NCBI GenBank assembly: GCA_049647585.1
Contig: JBARXY010000031.1
Location: forward strand, 1-64,000
Origin: JAGQSZ01 sp049647585
Lineage (GTDB): Bacteria; Actinomycetota; Acidimicrobiia; Acidimicrobiales; Microtrichaceae
Direction of reading: 5' to 3'
DNA length: 64,000 bases
The translations under genes were made by a program, and so were the position numbers. The first letter of the stretch is position 1. Every line of letters begins with the position of its first letter. Positions 50,715 through 58,591 of this stretch are shown here, piece after piece. The notes below the pieces were generated by a model. The model worked only from the letters and a program-made list of their open reading frames with translations, was not told the origin of the DNA and searched no databases.

Positions 50715-51439
50715 CCTCGAACCTGCTAGAGCTACACGACGTCATCGCGGGCTACATCCCCGGGGTGGACATTCTCCAAGGCACCTCGATGCACGTCGGA
50801 CACAATGAGATGGTCGGCATCATCGGCCCCAACGGTGCCGGCAAGTCGACTCTGATCAAGGCCGTCTTCGGTCTTGTCCCGATCCGGTCGGGCGAGGTTC
50901 AACTCAACGACGACACGATCACGGGCACTCCAGGATTTGAGCTCGTCAAACGAGGCGTCGGATATGTGCCCCAGGTGCGCAATGTCTTCGGGACCTTGAG
51001 CGTCGAGGAGAACCTCCGCATGGGCCTGTTCCTGCGACCCGGGAGGTTCATCGAGCGGCGCGACGCCGTTTTTGAACTCTTCTCGGTCCTGGCGGAGCGT
51101 CGCAATGCCAGAGCCGAATCTCTCTCCGGCGGGCAACGGCAGGTTCTCGCCATGGGCAGAGCGTTGATGATGGAACCGTCACTGATGCTCCTGGACGAAC
51201 CGTCCGCGGGACTATCGCCGACTATGCAGGACGAGGTCTTCGACAAGATCACCGCGATCAACGGCGCCGGGGTGTCGATCTTGATCGTGGAGCAGAACGC
51301 ACACAAGGCCCTGGGGATCTGCGACCGGGGCTATGTGCTCGACCAAGGCGTCGTCGCACATACCGGCACCGGTAGCGAGCTGGTCAAGGATCCCAAGGTG
51401 ATCGAGTTGTACCTCGGTTCACTGGCCCGCCCACGCTGA
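50711..51439 (+). CDS. livF: LivF-type ABC ATPase
   Basis: A 242-residue ATPase: IIGPNGAGKSTLIKAVFGLVPI (Walker A), GVGYVPQVRNVFGTLSVEENLRMGLF, LSGGQRQVLAMGRALMMEPSLMLLDEPSAGLSP (signature and Walker B) and IVEQNAHKALGICDRGYVLDQG. It closes the permease operon. The substrate-binding gene lies 1.1 kb further on, on the opposite strand. Confidence 0.96.
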   Translation: MTSNLLELHDVIAGYIPGVDILQGTSMHVGHNEMVGIIGPNGAGKSTLIKAVFGLVPIRSGEVQLNDDTITGTPGFELVKRGVGYVPQVRNVFGTLSVEENLRMGLFLRPGRFIERRDAVFELFSVLAERRNARAESLSGGQRQVLAMGRALMMEPSLMLLDEPSAGLSPTMQDEVFDKITAINGAGVSILIVEQNAHKALGICDRGYVLDQGVVAHTGTGSELVKDPKVIELYLGSLARPR

Positions 51440-51556
51440 GATCTCCAGTCCTGGCTCTGTTGCACAGTGACCTCGGGTTCACGCATCCGCTGAAATGTCA
51501 CGGGCCTGAATGCTCGCAATGAGTTCCCCGCCCGATCGCAGGACCGCGGCGCTCGC

Positions 51557-52354
51557 TCAGCCGACCGAGAACGCCCCGGAGATCTCGCTCGCGACATCGT
51601 CCGCGAGCGTCGTGATGTTGTTCAGGAAATCCGCTGTGGCGGTGTTGACGGTGTAGTCGCCCACTTCTGCGTCAGCCGGAACCGGACAGGTGAGTTGCCA
51701 GACTCCATCCTGAGGCGTCCCCGAGATCAGCTCTGCGCCGGCAATGCACCATCCGGGAGCGCTTCCTCCGCGTCGGACGGCGAAGCCCACGTTCGACACT
51801 CCGGCCGGGTCCGCAACGCTGGCCGTGATCGTCAGGTTGCCCCCACGTGTAACCGTGTTCGGCGCGGAAGTGACGCTCGTGACGGCAGGTCCGACCAGAT
51901 CGTCTAGATCACCGGTGACGGTGAAATGTCCACTCGTAGCCGAGGGCGGACCATCGCCGGTGGCCTGGGAGTTGAACCGTGCGTCTACCGCAACCGTATT
52001 CACCTGGTACTCACCAGAGTTCATGACCGCCGGAGTCACACACGAGACGGTCCAGGTCCCCGATTGCGGAGTGCCCGCGGTCAGCTCGGCGCTGCCGGAG
52101 CAGAAGCCAGCGGGCACACCGGCATGGCGCACTACGAACGCGACTCCCGTCACGCCCACATCGTCACTCACGGTTGCAGCGATCTGGAGGGCTTCGTTCT
52201 GACCCACCTCCCCGGGCGTGACGACTACCGACTCAATGACCGGGGCCTGCTGATCGATCGCGCCAGGATCGCCCGGCTCGGGCGGTGCTGTACATGCAGC
52301 CAACGCCAGAATTGCGCCAACCGCGACCATTGAAATCTTCGCAGCACGATTCAT
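51557..52354 (-). CDS. Secreted lipoprotein with two tandem Ig-like domains
   Basis: A 265-residue lipoprotein (signal ending GAILALAAC). The mature part is two homologous halves of about 110 residues: PVIESVVVTPGEVGQNEALQIAATVSDDVGVTGVAFVVRHAG...GFCSGSAELTAGTPQSGTWTVSC and a second copy with VGFAVRRGG...GWCIAGAELISGTPQDGVWQLTC. Each has a Cys pair. This is the Ig-like beta-sandwich of surface adhesion proteins. No enzyme motif is seen. Placement between livF and the binding protein may be accidental. Confidence 0.8.
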   Translation of the reverse strand: MNRAAKISMVAVGAILALAACTAPPEPGDPGAIDQQAPVIESVVVTPGEVGQNEALQIAATVSDDVGVTGVAFVVRHAGVPAGFCSGSAELTAGTPQSGTWTVSCVTPAVMNSGEYQVNTVAVDARFNSQATGDGPPSATSGHFTVTGDLDDLVGPAVTSVTSAPNTVTRGGNLTITASVADPAGVSNVGFAVRRGGSAPGWCIAGAELISGTPQDGVWQLTCPVPADAEVGDYTVNTATADFLNNITTLADDVASEISGAFSVG

Positions 52355-52467
52355 CTAAGCCCCCCGGCCGGTGAGTGGGCGACTCTTTCCGTCCGCCCTG
52401 CACAACGCCCGCAACAGTACGACATGGCCGTCCGGGGAACAATGGGACTGCGGCCATCGAAAACAGC

Positions 52468-52502
52468 GGAAGGGGCCCGACCGATTCGGCCGAGCCCCTT
52501 CC
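52468..52502. terminator. Hairpin terminator between binding protein and Ig-like lipoprotein genes
   Basis: GGAAGGGGC pairs with GCCCCTTCC around a partly structured 17-base centre. It stands 26 bp after the binding-protein stop in the direction of its transcription. Confidence 0.75.
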
Positions 52503-52527
52503 CAATACCTATTCAAACGCTGGAAGA

Positions 52528-53826
52528 TCAGCTGACGTTGATCTGAGGAACGTCGAGCGTCTTGTCCTCGCCTGCGCTGTTGTATTCCCAGACGTCGTAG
52601 ACGCCGGTTCCGGGTTCCATTTTGTCCCACTTCTGGAACTCGCTGGAAGCACCGTGGTAGTGGATCGTCTTGTCCTCTTTGAGGAAGCCGAGGCATTCCG
52701 CATAGGTGCTGCAGACGTTGTCGCCCTCGAGGTTCTTCGAGAACGCTCCCGCAATGGCCGATCCGGAGTCGCTGCCTGCGCTCTGAGCGGCCAACGCCAT
52801 CAGGATGGTGCAGTCATAGAAGTACGACGAGAAGATGGTGTCGATACCGGTTGCTGCGAATGCCGCCAGGAACGGGCTTTCGATACCTGCAGGAGCAGCA
52901 GCGGGAGCCGTACCCTTGATGCCGGCCACCTTGGACAGGTCAGAGGGGTCGACTGTCTCGGCGAAGCTCGAGCTCTTCATTCCGTCTGCGGTGTAGATGG
53001 GCATTGCGGACGGGCCGATTCCCTTGGCGATCATTGCACTGACCACCTTGGCGCCATCGTCGTTGAAGCCGATGACTGCCACTGCGTCGGGCTTGGCGTC
53101 GGCGACCTTCTGGACGTCTGCGTCGAAGTTGGAACCATCCGGGTCATAAAGGACCGTGGTAGCCACCTTGGCACCGGACTCTTCGAGGGCGCTTCCCAGG
53201 AAGTCGGCAAAACCCTTGCCGTAGTCATCGTTGCGGGCGATGATCGCCACGTTCGAATGGCCGTCACCCGTGATCAGGTCCGACAGCGCCGGGCCCTGGA
53301 GCTTGTCCGGAGGAGCGGTACGGAAGAAGTATCCACCGCCGACACCGCTGAGGTTTCCAGCCGTGGTCGAACCGGAGCACGCGGGAACCTTGTCAGTTGC
53401 GAACGTGTCGGCAAGCTTCGCTGCAACACCGGATGGGGCCGGGCCGATGATTGCATCGACCTTGTCGGAGTTGATGAGCTTGTTGTAGGTGGTCTTGGCC
53501 ACGTCAGGCGAGGTTCCGTCGTCGCCTTGGACGACCTTGACGTCCTTGCCAAGTACACCGCCGGCAGCGTTGATCTCGTCAACAGCCATGCTGATCGGAG
53601 TGGCCAGGGACTTGACGATCACGTTGAGATCGCCGCTCTGTGGAACCAGAGTGCCGAGGACCAGTTGGTCATCGACGTTGCCTCTGTCATTCGTTGGCGC
53701 AGTGGTTTCGGTGGTGTCCCCATTGTCGCCATTGTCGGCGCTGTCGTCGGCGCTGCTACATGCGCTCGCGACCATCGCCAAAGCCGCGACGAGAACAGCC
53801 AGACCCTTCCATTTAGACCTTCGCAT
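52528..53826 (-). CDS. Leu/Ile/Val-type substrate-binding lipoprotein
   Basis: A 432-residue periplasmic-binding-type lipoprotein. The signal is LAVLVAALAMVASACSSADD, followed by an Asp/Asn-rich linker with five short NGD-like repeats. The type I binding fold shows LVLGTLVPQSGDLNVIVKSLATPISMAVDEINAAGGVLGKDVKVVQGDD, AIIGPAPSGVAAKLADTF, PACSGSTTAGNLSG and NVAIIARNDDYGKGFADFL. It should capture the ligand for the LivHMGF importer, although it is transcribed separately and in the opposite direction. Confidence 0.92.
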   Translation of the reverse strand: MRRSKWKGLAVLVAALAMVASACSSADDSADNGDNGDTTETTAPTNDRGNVDDQLVLGTLVPQSGDLNVIVKSLATPISMAVDEINAAGGVLGKDVKVVQGDDGTSPDVAKTTYNKLINSDKVDAIIGPAPSGVAAKLADTFATDKVPACSGSTTAGNLSGVGGGYFFRTAPPDKLQGPALSDLITGDGHSNVAIIARNDDYGKGFADFLGSALEESGAKVATTVLYDPDGSNFDADVQKVADAKPDAVAVIGFNDDGAKVVSAMIAKGIGPSAMPIYTADGMKSSSFAETVDPSDLSKVAGIKGTAPAAAPAGIESPFLAAFAATGIDTIFSSYFYDCTILMALAAQSAGSDSGSAIAGAFSKNLEGDNVCSTYAECLGFLKEDKTIHYHGASSEFQKWDKMEPGTGVYDVWEYNSAGEDKTLDVPQINVS

Positions 53827-54141
53827 TTCCTACCCCCATTACTGTGTGTTGTTCGACGCAAATACGTCGAGATCGAACAATAGGCCGAAGATCCCTCCCC
53901 ACGGCGGAACTGCAGGGCGGCGGGCAGGCGCTGCGGGGCCCGGGGCACTGCTTGTCGCTCAGGCCGAGACTATGGATCTGGTGAACTGGCTTGATCGCGA
54001 GGATGCCCGACTTGTTCGAGCGACCTTGTCGAAACTGAACTGCGGCGAATGGCGATCAGGGAGGAACAAGTACGCGATAGAGGGAGCACGCACCGCCGAT
54101 GATCCATGTCTCTACGTACCTGAACGTGGTCGAGTTCCGTT
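53827..54141. other. Intergenic region with a possible 57-aa ORF
   Basis: A stretch of about 315 bp. It holds the promoter of the binding-protein gene and a weak plus-strand ORF (53972-54145, MDLVNWLDREDARLVRATLSKL, ending VPERGRVPF). The ORF has plausible composition but no family, and its stop runs into the HigBA operator. Confidence 0.4.
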
Positions 54142-54173
54142 TTAACGCCTAGCGTTATTAACGCCTAACGTTA
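54142..54173. promoter_or_regulatory. Tandem 16-bp operator of the higBA operon
   Basis: Two adjoining 16-bp copies (54142-54157, 54158-54173; TTAACGCCTAGCGTTA and a one-base variant) are each near-palindromic. They end at the TATACT -10-like element (54174-54179), so HigA binding here would block the promoter. Confidence 0.8.
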
Positions 54174-54185
54174 TATACTGCTCCT

Positions 54186-54467
54186 GTGATCAGATCGTTC
54201 GCCGACCGCGACACCGAGAAAGTGTGGCGTCGTGAAGCGGCGAAGCGACTCGATCCACGCATCCACAAGGCTGCGAACCGCAAGTTGCACATGCTTGATG
54301 CCGCGACGACGTTGGACGCTCTCCGGGTGCCGCCGGGCAACCGGCTGGAAGCCCTCAAGGGCGATCGGGTCGGCCAGCACAGCATCCGGATCAACGACCA
54401 GTGGCGGATCTGCTTCCACTGGACCGATGCCGGTGCCGAGGAAGTGCAGATCGTGGACTATCACTAG
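54186..54467 (+). CDS. higB: HigB-type RelE-superfamily toxin
   Basis: A 93-residue mRNA interferase of the HigB group. It starts VIRSFADRDTEKVWRREAAKRLD and has RKLHMLDAATTLDALRVPPGNRLEALKGDRVGQHSIRINDQWRICFHW with a C-terminal EVQIVDYH. The GTG start sits right behind the -10 element, so the leader is very short. As is usual for hig loci, the toxin gene precedes the antitoxin. Confidence 0.95.
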   Translation: MIRSFADRDTEKVWRREAAKRLDPRIHKAANRKLHMLDAATTLDALRVPPGNRLEALKGDRVGQHSIRINDQWRICFHWTDAGAEEVQIVDYH

Positions 54468-54475
54468 GAGAAAAG

Positions 54476-54775
54476 ATGGCCGAGAAGCTCTACCCGCCGA
54501 TCCATCCCGGTGAGGTCCTCATGGAGGACTTCATCAAAGGGTTCGGTATCACCCAGAACAAGCTCGCTGTTTCGATCGGCGTCCCGCCGCGGCGGATCAA
54601 CGAGATCGTGCACGGCAAGCGTGCGATCACGGCTGACACAGCGCTGCGGCTGGGGCGCTACTTCGGTATCGAGCCGCAGTTCTGGCTGAACCTGCAGACC
54701 CGTTATGACTTGGAGCTCGCGGAGGATCTCGTGGGGTCTCAGGTCAACGAGATCGCGCCACTGAAGACTGCATGA
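54476..54775 (+). CDS. higA: HigA-type XRE-family antitoxin
   Basis: A 99-residue HTH antitoxin starting MAEKLYPPIHPGEVLMEDFIKGFGITQNKLAVSIGVPPRRINEIVHGKRAITADTALRLGRYFG, the classic HigA pattern, then PQFWLNLQTRYDLELAED. AGGAG lies upstream. It neutralises HigB and should repress at the tandem operator. An ATGA overlap leads into a short decayed frame behind it. Confidence 0.95.
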   Translation: MAEKLYPPIHPGEVLMEDFIKGFGITQNKLAVSIGVPPRRINEIVHGKRAITADTALRLGRYFGIEPQFWLNLQTRYDLELAEDLVGSQVNEIAPLKTA

Positions 54776-54919
54776 TCGCCGATCGACCGTACGTGCCGAA
54801 CGAGTTGCTCTGCCGGCTTGCGGGGCTGTACGTCATCGCGCCCGGCGCTGCCGGGTGACAAGGACCTCGACCTCGCTGCGATCACGAGGCAGGCAGGAGA
54901 GGCGCTGGCGATCGCCTAG
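54772..54919 (+). pseudogene. Decayed third gene of the higBA unit
   Basis: An ORF overlapping the higA stop as ATGA reads MIADRPYVPNELLCRLAG and ends after 28 codons. A second frame then reads KDLDLAAITRQAGEALAIA to a stop at 54919. The two pieces look like one frameshifted, shortened gene once coupled to higA. The original function cannot be named. Confidence 0.35.
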
Positions 54920-55033
54920 TGCGGATCGATTCTCTTGGTTGCGATCGCTTCACTGATCAGCGGCCGGTGGAGGTTTCGTGCGAGTCAACTCGATCCACGG
55001 CATGTCGTTAGCAGGCGGCCGTACACTGCAGTC

Positions 55034-55264
55034 ATGGCATTCGGGCGCATTGTTGTGGACCCGGCCCGAATGGGTGGGCTGCCTACCATTCGCGACACGC
55101 GCGTCACGGTGGGCATGGTCCTTGGACAACTCGCCACTGGACAGACGACGGAAGGCCTGCTGGAGGACTACCCCTACCTCGAACGCGAAGATGTGCTTGC
55201 CGCTCTCGAGTACGCAGCCTCGGCGGTTAACGAGCGCGAGGTTCCGGTGGCCCGACCGGCATGA
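55034..55264 (+). CDS. DUF433 antitoxin (VapB45-like)
   Basis: A 76-residue protein, MAFGRIVVDPARMGGLPTIRDTRVTVGMVLGQLATGQTTEGLLEDYPYLEREDVLAALEYAA, which is the full DUF433 domain. These proteins are antitoxins of PIN-like DUF5615 toxins. Its stop overlaps the ATG of the next frame (ATGA) in the expected operon way, but that toxin is truncated here. Confidence 0.9.
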   Translation: MAFGRIVVDPARMGGLPTIRDTRVTVGMVLGQLATGQTTEGLLEDYPYLEREDVLAALEYAASAVNEREVPVARPA

Positions 55265-55494
55265 AGCTACTGGTCGACGCGAACTTGTCCTTCGTTGTCA
55301 CACCCCGCTGCCATGCTGTTCCCAGTGGTCGAATCCACCGCTCCGGCGGTCGGGAACGGAGCAATCCGGTCCCTTTCGAACCTGCCTGGAGAGGACGGGG
55401 AAGAACGGATGAGATCCACTGCGCCTCGGCGCTGCCGGATCCGGCGATTTCGCCCCATCTCGCTGGATCCGGCTCCATTAGTCCAGTCGATTGA
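55261..55494 (+). pseudogene. Truncated DUF5615 PIN-like toxin
   Basis: The frame starts MKLLVDANLS, the exact N-terminal motif of DUF5615 toxins with the first catalytic Asp. It then departs into unrelated sequence (FVVTPRCHAVPSGRIHRSGG) and stops at 55494. Family members are about 110-120 residues with further Asp motifs that are missing, so the gene has lost all but its first ten codons. Confidence 0.7.
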
Positions 55495-55496
55495 GC

Positions 55497-57302
55497 CTAA
55501 GTCGCGGTGTTGCTCGGGTGGGCCAACCGCGGCCGGCGCTCGGTGCGGTCGGTGAACGCCCCGAGAACTTCAAGGGTGTCGGCAGTCAGCCGATAGACGG
55601 CTTCTTGCCCATAACTACGGGCGATCGCCAGGATCGTCTCGGTCTCAAGGCCCCAGACAAGGAAGCCACTGTCGACGAACTCACCAACTCCCTTAGCGTT
55701 GCGGGCCTCTCCGGCAGGCACCGTCGGGTCGGCTCCTCCCACTTGGACAGTCCGCTCCTCGGGAAGATCGCCGGCCTGAGCGCCGGATTGGGAGTCGCCG
55801 GTATCGGCAGAGTTGCCCTCCTGCGCCTCAACCGGGGCATCGGGAGGCGTGTAGCCCGACGACTGCAACAGTGACCCTCCGAGTCGCATCACGTCAGCAG
55901 CCAGCAACGCGTTCTGTTCGTTGTTGACCTCTGTAGCGCGCTTCCGACCGGCCGGATCCCAGGCGGTCAGCACGTGAACTTCGTCCTCAAACGGCCACTC
56001 GATCTCGGCCGATGGCCCCGTCAGGTCAACGGTATTACCCGGCCCCAGAGAAACGACCACGACGGTTCGCAGGTACTCGGCCCATCTGGCGATATCGCCT
56101 CGCTGCGTGCTGACGCCGCCATAGACCGCCGCGAGAGACGGCCCGAGTTCCTCTGCGACATGGCGGACCCGCTCGAAGAGGGCTGTCACCTCGGCAGGGT
56201 CGATGGTTTCTGCCACCAGGTCACCTTCGACCACCAGACTGCCTTCGATCCAGAGGACCTTGACGAAGCCGTATCCGAGGTTCAGTGCGTTGAGCTCGTG
56301 TAGCAACTCCGGGGAGGCCTCGATATCGGCGATGAGCTCGGCGAAGATGCGGACCCTCGGCGGGTCATCGGCGACGACCCGGGCATAGACAGGCACGCCG
56401 TAGGACGACAACTCGTAGTCGCCTCCCACGTTCGGGGCCCTGACATCGATCCCGAAGCACTGTTCAAGGACTTCTTCGACAGTGCTGACAATCGCCAGCA
56501 TTTCGTCCATCGGCATCACATAGGCGGTAAAGCCTTCCTGGGTGATGATGAGCGGAGTGTCCTCCTCGGTCGGGAGGCGGACCGTCACGGGCCCCGGATC
56601 CAGTACCTCGACGGCCTCGGCGATGAAGCGCGGATTGACCGCAATTTCGCCGACCCCTTCGGTGACGGCAGGGGTCGAGTAGGTATTCATCCCGAGCTCG
56701 TGCCACTCGACCCGGGCGCTCAGGGACCCTGGGAATATCCCGAGTAGGAACGTCGGCTCTTCACGCGATTCGTCCAGGAACGGTCCAGTCGGCGCATCTC
56801 TCGAAAAGCTCGCCAGCAGGTGCAGACCTGCTGCATCGACCTGGGCCGACGGTCCACCCTGGCGGTCATACTGCGCTGCGAAGTCATCCACGGGTGGATA
56901 GACAACGGGCAACAGCGGCAGGGAGAAACTTCCGCCGTCACCGGAAATGACGACCAGCTTGGTCTGGTCATCGGTGTCATCGGTGCCGAAGCTCGCCGTC
57001 CCGCGGGCGGGCGGGTCCTCGCTCACGATCGAGATCGTCGCAGACTCGGAATCGCCGGCAGCCAATGGCCAAGCAGCAAGGATCCGCGGCGACACCAGCA
57101 GAAGATAGTCACGGTCGTCAGCTGCTCCGTCGAGCCTCGCCATCCGATGGTTGTCGGTGGACCACCAGCGACGCAGGCCATTGCTGCCGGCGATCGCCAC
57201 CATTCCCTTGCCGAAGCGCTCATCGGGTGCGCAGAACGGGACGACCTTCGACATCACCGCTTCCCACTCGGACTCATCGAGTTGCAGCTCGAACTCAATC
57301 AC
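55497..57302 (-). CDS. Sliding-clamp-like / YbjN / DUF3293 three-domain fusion protein
   Basis: A 601-residue protein; the GTG at 57302 (VIEFELQLDESEWEAV) has GGAG upstream. Residues 1-265 resemble a DNA polymerase III beta clamp: WWSTDNHRMARLDG, and near the end IAVNPRFIAEAVEVLDPGPVTVRLPTEEDTPLIITQEGFTAYVMPM, the DnaN domain-3 pattern. Residues 270-390 fit a YbjN/TY-chaperone domain (GVPVYARVVADDPPRVRIFAELIADIEASPELLHELNALN). The C-terminal part fits DUF3293 (VHVLTAWDPAGRKRATEVNNEQNALLAADVMRLG, FLVWGLETETILAIARSYGQEAVYRL), with an acidic insertion between. It follows fadE32 by 70 bp. Its function is unknown. Confidence 0.8.
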   Translation of the reverse strand: MIEFELQLDESEWEAVMSKVVPFCAPDERFGKGMVAIAGSNGLRRWWSTDNHRMARLDGAADDRDYLLLVSPRILAAWPLAAGDSESATISIVSEDPPARGTASFGTDDTDDQTKLVVISGDGGSFSLPLLPVVYPPVDDFAAQYDRQGGPSAQVDAAGLHLLASFSRDAPTGPFLDESREEPTFLLGIFPGSLSARVEWHELGMNTYSTPAVTEGVGEIAVNPRFIAEAVEVLDPGPVTVRLPTEEDTPLIITQEGFTAYVMPMDEMLAIVSTVEEVLEQCFGIDVRAPNVGGDYELSSYGVPVYARVVADDPPRVRIFAELIADIEASPELLHELNALNLGYGFVKVLWIEGSLVVEGDLVAETIDPAEVTALFERVRHVAEELGPSLAAVYGGVSTQRGDIARWAEYLRTVVVVSLGPGNTVDLTGPSAEIEWPFEDEVHVLTAWDPAGRKRATEVNNEQNALLAADVMRLGGSLLQSSGYTPPDAPVEAQEGNSADTGDSQSGAQAGDLPEERTVQVGGADPTVPAGEARNAKGVGEFVDSGFLVWGLETETILAIARSYGQEAVYRLTADTLEVLGAFTDRTERRPRLAHPSNTAT

Positions 57303-57372
57303 GTCGACTCCCGCTCCAATCGCAGCACGCCGAAGGACACTTTTCCAGGTATCTCGCAACCAAGCTTCGCAC

Positions 57373-58581
57373 TTACCCCACTCGGTCGAGGCGCAGCCAC
57401 GAACGCACCCGGGACCGATGGAAGTCGCTGTCCCCGTACTCCCGTGCAAGCGCCCAGGTCCGCTTCATGAACAGGTGGAGGTCGCACTCGACGGTGTAGC
57501 CGATGGCACCGTGGACCTGTAGGGCGGTAGCTGCTGCCTCTAGGGCTGCGGTCGACATCTTGGACTTCGCCATCGAGACGTTGGTCGACTGGTTCGGATC
57601 ACCGGTGGCAATCGAGTGGGCTGCCCGCATGATCAGTGGCTCGCAGAACTCGACCTTGAGAGATGCGTTGCTCAACTGGTGCTTCACAGCTTGGAAAGTG
57701 CCGATCGGAACCCCGAACTGGCGACGTTCAGTTGCATAACCAACCGCCATTTCGAGCATCGTTCGACTGAGACCCAGAAGTTCGGACGCAGCGCCCAGGG
57801 CAGCCCGGTCGAAGGCATCAGCCGTTGCGACCGCGGCCGCTTCACCACTCAGTAGGCGTTCAACCCCGGTGTCCTCCCAGGTGACCGTCGACAGGCAGCG
57901 GGCTCCGTCCACGGATTCAAGCGCGTCGAGCTGGACCGCCGAGCGCTCAATGAGCAGGACTTCCCCGGCCGTGAACGCCAGGAAAACGTCGAGCGATGCC
58001 GCTCCGGCAACGATGTTCGACTGCGCAATGTCCAACTGTCCGCTGTCGCCCCGCCCAGCGTCGGCCCGCCCTGAGTCGCCATGCCCAGCATCGATCGTCC
58101 CGGCGACACCGTGGGATGGACTGTCCTCGCATGCCCCAAACAGCACACCCACGCTCAACGACCCTGCCGCTATTTCTGACAGTAACCCTTCGATTCGCTC
58201 GACCGACGCTTCTCCAACCCCGCTGGCGGAGTTGGAGGCCGACGCGAGCGCAGCGGTCAGCGCCCCTACGGCGACTCCAGCCGTTGCGGACAGCGGATCG
58301 GGCAGAGCAACTCGACCGGCCTCGAGCAGCAGTGGAGATAGGTCCTCGTAGTTCATCCCCAGCCCACCGAAGGCCTCGGGAACGGTGATGCCCAGGACGC
58401 CCATCTCGCCAAGTGCACTCCATGCCTTGGGCACGCGGCCGTTGCCGTTACCCGGGCCACCGCCAGCCAACTCCGCATCCGGCCATGCGGCGCGGACCGC
58501 ATCGGGACCGCAGGTGTCGCCCAGCAGCCCTCGCACGGCTTCGCTGAACTCGTTCTGTTCCTCGCTCAGAGCGAATCTCAT
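57373..58581 (-). CDS. fadE32: Acyl-CoA dehydrogenase, FadE32-like
   Basis: A 402-residue member of the shorter, partner-type acyl-CoA dehydrogenases: MRFALSEEQNEFSEAVRGLL, GVLGITVPEAFGGLGMNYEDLSPLLLEAGRVALPDPLSATAG, then AASELLGLSRTMLEMAVGYATERRQFGVPIGTFQAVKHQLSN and a C-terminal QVHGAIGYTVECDLHLFMKR. In mycobacteria such proteins (FadE32/33) pair with FadE31-type subunits to form heterotetramers. It follows the FadE31-like gene by 10 bp. A Gly/Asp-rich insertion (DAGHGDSGRADAGRGDSG) is unusual. Confidence 0.85.
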   Translation of the reverse strand: MRFALSEEQNEFSEAVRGLLGDTCGPDAVRAAWPDAELAGGGPGNGNGRVPKAWSALGEMGVLGITVPEAFGGLGMNYEDLSPLLLEAGRVALPDPLSATAGVAVGALTAALASASNSASGVGEASVERIEGLLSEIAAGSLSVGVLFGACEDSPSHGVAGTIDAGHGDSGRADAGRGDSGQLDIAQSNIVAGAASLDVFLAFTAGEVLLIERSAVQLDALESVDGARCLSTVTWEDTGVERLLSGEAAAVATADAFDRAALGAASELLGLSRTMLEMAVGYATERRQFGVPIGTFQAVKHQLSNASLKVEFCEPLIMRAAHSIATGDPNQSTNVSMAKSKMSTAALEAAATALQVHGAIGYTVECDLHLFMKRTWALAREYGDSDFHRSRVRSWLRLDRVG

Positions 58582-58591
58582 CCTCGACTCC

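Noticed and set aside
52375..53883. 502-residue open frame on the plus strand
   Set aside because: Antisense of the substrate-binding lipoprotein, which has a clear signal peptide and fold motifs.
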